A stretch of DNA of 64,000 nt from Methanobrevibacter arboriphilus JCM 13429 = DSM 1125 (GTDB lineage Archaea > Methanobacteriota > Methanobacteria > Methanobacteriales > Methanobacteriaceae): positions 1 through 64,000 of the forward strand of contig NZ_JXMW01000001.1 of the NCBI RefSeq assembly GCF_002072215.1. Direction: 5' to 3'. The translations under genes were made by a program, and so were the position numbers. Position 1 is the stretch's first letter; the number at the start of each line of letters is the position of its first letter. This document shows, piece by piece, positions 59,645 to 64,000 of this stretch. The notes below the pieces were generated by a model that ran no database searches, had not been told where the DNA came from, and saw only the letters and a list, made by a program, of their open reading frames with translations.

Positions 59645-59805
59645 CATAATATAATTTTATCACTTTAATATGATTATATTTTAGTATATATAATATAATT
59701 TTATCACTTTAATATGATTATATTTTAGTATATATAATATAATTTTATCACTTTAATATGATTATATTTTAGTATATATAATATAATTTTATCATTTTAG
59801 TATAT
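59645..59805. repeat. 44-bp tandem repeat upstream of EF-1beta
   Basis: The unit, holding ATAATTTTATCACTTTAATA and TGATTATATTTTAGTATATA, recurs with a 44-bp period (matching positions 59661, 59705, 59749 and 59793), about 3.6 copies, the last with a deletion. On the minus strand each copy contains a TATATACTAAAATATAATC-like stretch that could serve as TATA box. The remaining 59806-60291 is AT-rich with one inverted repeat (60063-60115). Confidence 0.9.
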
Positions 59806-60062
59806 ATACCTATATCTTGAGTCATTAGTCTTTTAATTTATTCAAATTTAAAAATTAAACAATAATGAACTAATTTATTTAAAAACCATGTAAAATTATG
59901 TGGTGCATAATCTATTGATTTATATAATAAAAATATAGCTAACTTTTTAGGACACATTTATAGATTATTTGAATATAATACTTAAATAAATGCAAGATAA
60001 GATATATCTCTATTAATATTTAATTATTTTGGTTTATATTAAGTAAATATTACTAATAAATC

Positions 60063-60115
60063 GATTATTATCTTAAAAAGATAATTTTAACCGTTTTAAA
60101 TAAATGATAATAATC
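60063..60115. promoter_or_regulatory. 10-bp perfect inverted repeat
   Basis: GATTATTATC (60063-60072) and GATAATAATC (60106-60115) are exact complements; the 33-nt loop holds a further TTAAAA/TTTTAA pair. It lies between the small zinc-ribbon gene and EF-1beta on their transcript strand, so it could be an mRNA hairpin. Confidence 0.3.
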
Positions 60116-60291
60116 AAAAACAGTTTTACATACAAAAATCAATTTATAAATCTATGATCATATTTATTATATATTATCAAATTAATATACCCAATTAATA
60201 TAATTATTAAGTAGTATATGTTCTAAGGTATTAAGATAAAAAGAAAAAATACCTGAAAATATTAGAATAAGAAATATTGAAGTAAATATTT

Positions 60292-60453
60292 TTATGGTCC
60301 TTCAAAACCACAATCACAAACATAAGTGTGACCAAAAGTACGACATTTATCACATCTTGCTATTAATTCACCACATTCAGGACATGGAAACTCAACATAA
60401 GTATCAATCAATGGAATTTCTTGTTTACAAGATTTACATTCTACTTTTTTCAT
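60292..60453 (-). CDS. Small zinc-ribbon protein (HVO_2753 family)
   Basis: A 53-residue protein with four cysteine pairs: C6/C9, C24/C27, C34/C37 and C46/C48, i.e. two zinc sites, and the signature [19 protein letters not shown] followed by a CDCGFEGP end. It matches the universally conserved archaeal zinc-ribbon RNA-binding-type protein family found near EF-1beta. The ATG lies 1 nt after the mfnE stop codon, with GAGGTG as its ribosome-binding site, so they are co-transcribed. EF-1beta follows 700 nt downstream on the same strand. Confidence 0.9.
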   Translation of the reverse strand: MKKVECKSCKQEIPLIDTYVEFPCPECGELIARCDKCRTFGHTYVCDCGFEGP

Positions 60454-60454
60454 T

Positions 60455-61132
60455 TTATTCACCTCTAATTAATGTATATTTAAAATTATAATTATCTTTA
60501 TAATTATTATCACTTATTCTGTCACCATTTTCAACTCCAATAAGAGATAAAACTCTCTCAGGGAAGTTTCCATTAACAACAAAACAATTAGTACCGAATT
60601 CAAGTAATAACTCACCAAGCATTAAGTCAACTGATGTTTCATTAAAAGTTAGTAGTTTTTTAGCATCAATTTCATCAAAAAATTTTGACCCAACACTATT
60701 TGGTTCTCGGCTATATATACCATCTACATTTGTAGCTATTAAAAGTTTCGATTTTAAGATATTTGAAACATAAGCAGAAATTGAATCTGAAGTTATATTC
60801 CAAGAATGAGGAATAAAACTATTACCCTTTAAAAAATCTGAACATAATAATATGGGAATATTTCCAGAATCAACAACTTTTTCAGCCTCTTCAAGAGAAT
60901 AAACAAGTTTTGTAAAATTTAATTTATCATTTAGGAGTTTAGCTATTATATCCATAGCATTAACAGCTGTTTCATGAGTTATATCATTGGAAAATTCAGT
61001 TTCAAAATCATACTTACGAATAAGGTTTGCAAATTCTCCTCCACCAGTTATTATTATACAATTTCTTCCTTTTAATGATTCTAATAATTTTATAGCTTTC
61101 TCTGGAAAAAGGCTTCCTCCAATTTTAATCAC
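60455..61132 (-). CDS. mfnE: MfnE-type amino-acid-kinase family protein (methanofuran synthesis)
   Basis: The 225-residue protein has the amino-acid-kinase fold: IKIGGSLF at the start, [14 protein letters not shown], then [15 protein letters not shown] and IATNVDGIY. It resembles MfnE, which phosphorylates the aminomethylfuran alcohol phosphate in methanofuran synthesis. I take the GTG at 61132 as start, but GAGGTG (61150-61155) is 17 nt away; in-frame codons nearer to it are ATC and ATT, so a non-AUG start at 61141 would also fit the usual extra N-terminal residues. Confidence 0.75.
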   Translation of the reverse strand: MIKIGGSLFPEKAIKLLESLKGRNCIIITGGGEFANLIRKYDFETEFSNDITHETAVNAMDIIAKLLNDKLNFTKLVYSLEEAEKVVDSGNIPILLCSDFLKGNSFIPHSWNITSDSISAYVSNILKSKLLIATNVDGIYSREPNSVGSKFFDEIDAKKLLTFNETSVDLMLGELLLEFGTNCFVVNGNFPERVLSLIGVENGDRISDNNYKDNYNFKYTLIRGE

Positions 61133-61391
61133 CCATTCAATGATTATTACACCTCTAATATGTAAACTAATAATTTAATAAAATTAATTTAAGAAAATAA
61201 AGCTAGATACTAAATATAAATACTAAATATAAAGATTAAGACTGAATTTAAAGACTAAACTGAATATAAAGACTAAATTAAATATAATAAAATACTTATA
61301 ATAAAATACTAGGAATATAATAAAGTATGATGAATATTATACTAAGTTTAATACAATTTAAATTAAATATATAGTAAATTAAATTATATAC

Positions 61392-61733
61392 TTAGCTTAA
61401 CAATTTCAAATTCTGAGTCACTTTATCAATTATTTCATCAGTATCAGGACCAACACCCAAACAAGTTATAGTAGATGTAGGTAACTCAGTTCTACCAGCA
61501 TCTTTTACCATAAAATTAGGAACATTATTTTTTTTAGCTATCTCTTTTATCTCAAACAACTCTTCTAAGCTATTTACTTTTACTATAACCTTTTTTTGAC
61601 CTTCTTGTTCCCAAAGCCTAATTTTATTAGGGTCTGATTTTTTATATGCACCTAAACAAGCATGACAAGCTTGAGCAGCAGTTTTACCCTTAGACATCTT
61701 CAAATCATTTCTTACTACAATAACCTGTTTCAT
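61392..61733 (-). CDS. pth2: Peptidyl-tRNA hydrolase, Pth2 type
   Basis: A 113-residue enzyme that cleaves peptidyl-tRNA. The Pth2 signatures [25 protein letters not shown], then [19 protein letters not shown] are intact, including the lysine and histidine near the N-terminus. Normal length, cytosolic. It is followed downstream by mfnE on the same strand, 260 nt away, across a region of AATATAAAGACTAA-like repeats. Confidence 0.96.
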   Translation of the reverse strand: MKQVIVVRNDLKMSKGKTAAQACHACLGAYKKSDPNKIRLWEQEGQKKVIVKVNSLEELFEIKEIAKKNNVPNFMVKDAGRTELPTSTITCLGVGPDTDEIIDKVTQNLKLLS

Positions 61734-62143
61734 TAAATTACACCTATATTATTTTTAATGTATATTTTAATATATATTTTTAATAAAAGTTTTTAATAAA
61801 TCTGTTTTTAATAAATCTAGAATTACTCTAAATTTAAGGATATATTTTAATTGCTAAATTAAAATTATAATACATTACGAATAATATATTTATTAAAATA
61901 TATTTATTAAACTAATAGTATAAATTTATAATAATATAAGTTATGATAATATATCTTATAATGATAGAATTTATGATAATTTATTTAACAATAAAATTAT
62001 TTTAATAATATAATTAATAAATTTAATGATATATTTAATAAATTATCTAAATATATTTAATTATACAGATTATAATATAATTTCTAATAATTTCTAATAA
62101 TTTTTAATAATTTTTAATATATTTTTTATTTACAGGTGATAAA
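61734..62143. other. AT-rich divergent region between pth2 and the ABCE1 gene
   Basis: About 410 nt of TTTATAATAATAATATATT-type sequence and TTTCTAATAATTTCTAATAATTTTTAATAA repeats (62078-62118). No gene is seen. TATA candidates are too many to pick one. Confidence 0.5.
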
Positions 62144-63925
62144 TTGAGTAGAATTTCCATATTAGACCATGATCGATGTCAACCCAAAAAATGTAATTAC
62201 ACATGTATTGAATATTGTCCAGGAGTCCGTATGGAAGAAGACACAATAATAATTGATGAAAAAACAAAAAAACCATTAATATCAGAAGAATTATGTTCTG
62301 GGTGTGGTATATGTACAAATCGTTGCCCATTTAATGCTATAAGTGTTATTAATCTTCCTGAGGCTCTTGATAATTCTATTCATAGGTTTGGGCAAAATAT
62401 GTTTGAATTATTTGGACTTCCTACTCTTAGTGAAGGATCAGTTATCGGTATCCTTGGACCAAATGGAATTGGAAAATCAACAATAATGAGAATTCTCTCA
62501 GGAGAAATGATTCCAAACCTTGGAAATTGGGAAAACCCTGCTGATAATTGGGATGAAATAATAGATTATTATAAAGGTTCACAACTTCAAAGTTACTTTA
62601 AAAACTTATCAGAAGGGAAAATAAAAGTTATACACAAACCACAAATGGTTGATCAACTTCCTAAATTTGTAAAAGGAAATGTTTCAGAACTTTTATCAAA
62701 TGCAGATGAAAGGAACAAATTTGAAGAAGTTATAGAAACATTAGATCTTGAAAATGTTCTTAATCGAGAGATAACTAATTTAAGTGGAGGGGAACTTCAA
62801 AGAGTTGCAATAGCTGCATCATATGTAAGAGAAGGAGATTTTTACTATTTTGATGAACCCACTTCATGGTTAGATGTTCGTCAACGTTTAAATGCTGTTA
62901 AAGTCATAAGGTCTCTTGCAGAAGATGGAAAATCAGTCATGGTAATTGAACATGATTTAGCTACATTAGATGCTATATCAGATTATATTAATATTCTATA
63001 CGGTCAAACTGGAGCTTATGGAGTAGTTTCTCAGATGAAAGGAGTTAGAATTGGGATAAATGCATATATTAATGGTTTCTTAAAAGAAGAAAATGTCAGA
63101 ATCCGAAAACAGCCAATCGAATTTAGTATTAGGCCTCCAACACCTGAAGATGAAGGAGAATCCATAGTGTCATATACTAACTTAAAAAAATCATATGATG
63201 GATTTTCATTAACTGCAGAATCAGGAGAGATATTTCATGACGAAATAGTAACTGCATTTGGTTCAAATGGTATTGGAAAAACAACTTTTGCAAAAATATT
63301 AGCTAATGAAGTAAAACCCGATGAGGGAGAAGTTGAAGAAGACATAAAAATAGCTTATAAACCACAATACATTGTTTCTGACTTTGAAGGCAGAGTAGAA
63401 GATTTCTTATATATGAATGCTCCAAGCTATGGATCAAATATTTTTAAAACAGAAATTATGAAGCCATTCTCACTTGAAGATATTTTAGATAAACAAGTAA
63501 ATGAATTAAGTGGTGGAGAACTGCAAAGGCTTGCTGTAGCCACTACTTTATCAAAAGACGCAGATATATATCTTTTTGATGAGCCAACGGCTTTTCTTGA
63601 TGTAGAACAAAGATTAATAGCTGGAAAAGCTATTAGAAAAATTATAGAAAGTAAAAATACAGCTTCACTCATCATAGACCACGACATTGTATTTATAGAT
63701 TATATAAGTGATCGAGCAATGGTTTTCCAAGGTGAGCCAGGACTCAAAGGAAAAGCAAGTAAACCAATGGATCTAAGAACATCAATGAACAAATTCCTAA
63801 AAGACCTAAAAATCACATTTAGAAGAGATAAAGAAACAAAAAGGCCAAGAGTAAACAAGTTAGACAGTTATCTTGATAGAGAACAAAAAGAAATTGGAGA
63901 ATATTACTATTTAAAAGATAAATAA
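62144..63925 (+). CDS. rli: Ribosome-recycling ATPase ABCE1 (RLI)
   Basis: The 593-residue ABCE1 splits ribosomes after termination. The N-terminal Fe-S domain has [14 protein letters not shown] and [11 protein letters not shown]; the first nucleotide-binding domain has Walker [10 protein letters not shown], signature [14 protein letters not shown]; the second has GSNGIGKTT and [15 protein letters not shown], with hinge segments between. All parts are intact. It starts with TTG behind AGGTGAT (62134-62140). Single gene, ending 75 nt before the window edge. Confidence 0.97.
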   Translation: MSRISILDHDRCQPKKCNYTCIEYCPGVRMEEDTIIIDEKTKKPLISEELCSGCGICTNRCPFNAISVINLPEALDNSIHRFGQNMFELFGLPTLSEGSVIGILGPNGIGKSTIMRILSGEMIPNLGNWENPADNWDEIIDYYKGSQLQSYFKNLSEGKIKVIHKPQMVDQLPKFVKGNVSELLSNADERNKFEEVIETLDLENVLNREITNLSGGELQRVAIAASYVREGDFYYFDEPTSWLDVRQRLNAVKVIRSLAEDGKSVMVIEHDLATLDAISDYINILYGQTGAYGVVSQMKGVRIGINAYINGFLKEENVRIRKQPIEFSIRPPTPEDEGESIVSYTNLKKSYDGFSLTAESGEIFHDEIVTAFGSNGIGKTTFAKILANEVKPDEGEVEEDIKIAYKPQYIVSDFEGRVEDFLYMNAPSYGSNIFKTEIMKPFSLEDILDKQVNELSGGELQRLAVATTLSKDADIYLFDEPTAFLDVEQRLIAGKAIRKIIESKNTASLIIDHDIVFIDYISDRAMVFQGEPGLKGKASKPMDLRTSMNKFLKDLKITFRRDKETKRPRVNKLDSYLDREQKEIGEYYYLKDK

Positions 63926-64000
63926 AGTATAAAGCTAAAGTTTTTCCATGTTTAAAGTATTATATTCTTTTTAAGTAATTATTAAAAAGAATAATAATTC

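Overview
The window reads as a stretch of chromosome from a very AT-rich hydrogenotrophic methanogen of the Methanobacteriales, most likely a Methanobrevibacter. The support is a 16S rRNA 5' end of that type at the left edge, archaeal TATA-box promoters with GGAG/GGTG ribosome-binding sites, and a methanogen gene set: F420-dependent methylene-H4MPT reductase, the CO dehydrogenase/acetyl-CoA synthase (ACDS) operon, pyruvate:ferredoxin oxidoreductase with PorEF, a methanofuran-biosynthesis kinase, an archaeosine radical SAM enzyme, aEF-1beta and ABCE1. The species cannot be fixed from the sequence. I see no insertion sequence, phage or CRISPR array.

Left part (1-21 kb). The 5' end of a 16S rRNA gene (minus strand) has an unusual leader full of T-tracts. 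Then come a double-CDGSH protein, mer, a spore-photoproduct-lyase-like radical SAM gene with no usable start codon, the archaeosine radical SAM gene, a DUF308 membrane protein, a nucleotidyltransferase, an NAD-dependent oxidoreductase and a DUF89 phosphatase. An isolated small radical SAM gene follows, with a striking stem-loop in its leader. A ThiS-like sulfur carrier lies next to a TtuA-type tRNA thiolase, followed by a dihydropteroate-synthase-like protein and the porCDABEF operon, which ends in 29 perfect copies of a 9-bp repeat.

Middle (21-47 kb). A fumarase alpha subunit is followed by a complete phosphate-uptake cluster on the minus strand: phoU-type regulator, two pstS genes, pstC, pstA, pstB and phoU. 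One pstS has a 13-bp inverted repeat burying its ribosome-binding site; the other has an operator-like inverted repeat against its TATA box. Two tRNA genes (Thr-GGT, Leu-TAA) sit beside a divergent 59-residue ferredoxin gene with a perfect 16-bp palindrome upstream of its TATA box. Cell-surface-type membrane proteins, an O6-methylguanine methyltransferase and the ACDS operon (cdhA-cdhB-cdhC-cooC-cdhD-cdhE-ferredoxin, minus strand) follow. Por and ACDS together imply autotrophic acetyl-CoA and pyruvate synthesis.

Right part (47-64 kb). A TPR membrane protein precedes a cobalt/nickel ECF transporter (cbiM, PDGLE protein, cbiQ, cbiO) with three AAGTANTACTT palindromes upstream. Then come a two-gene pilus/secretion module (TadC and TadA types), a zinc-ribbon methyltransferase-like protein, a three-gene set with DUF2953 and GerW/YtfJ homologues, a TctA-family permease, aEF-1beta behind a 44-bp repeat array, a small zinc-ribbon protein, an MfnE-type kinase, Pth2 and ABCE1.

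Two themes run through the window. Intergenic DNA is dominated by short tandem or near-tandem repeats and AT-rich inverted repeats, and many proteins carry Asn/Lys/Asp-rich low-complexity insertions. Several leaders contain specific stem-loops or palindromes that look regulatory; these are the best candidates for something undescribed.
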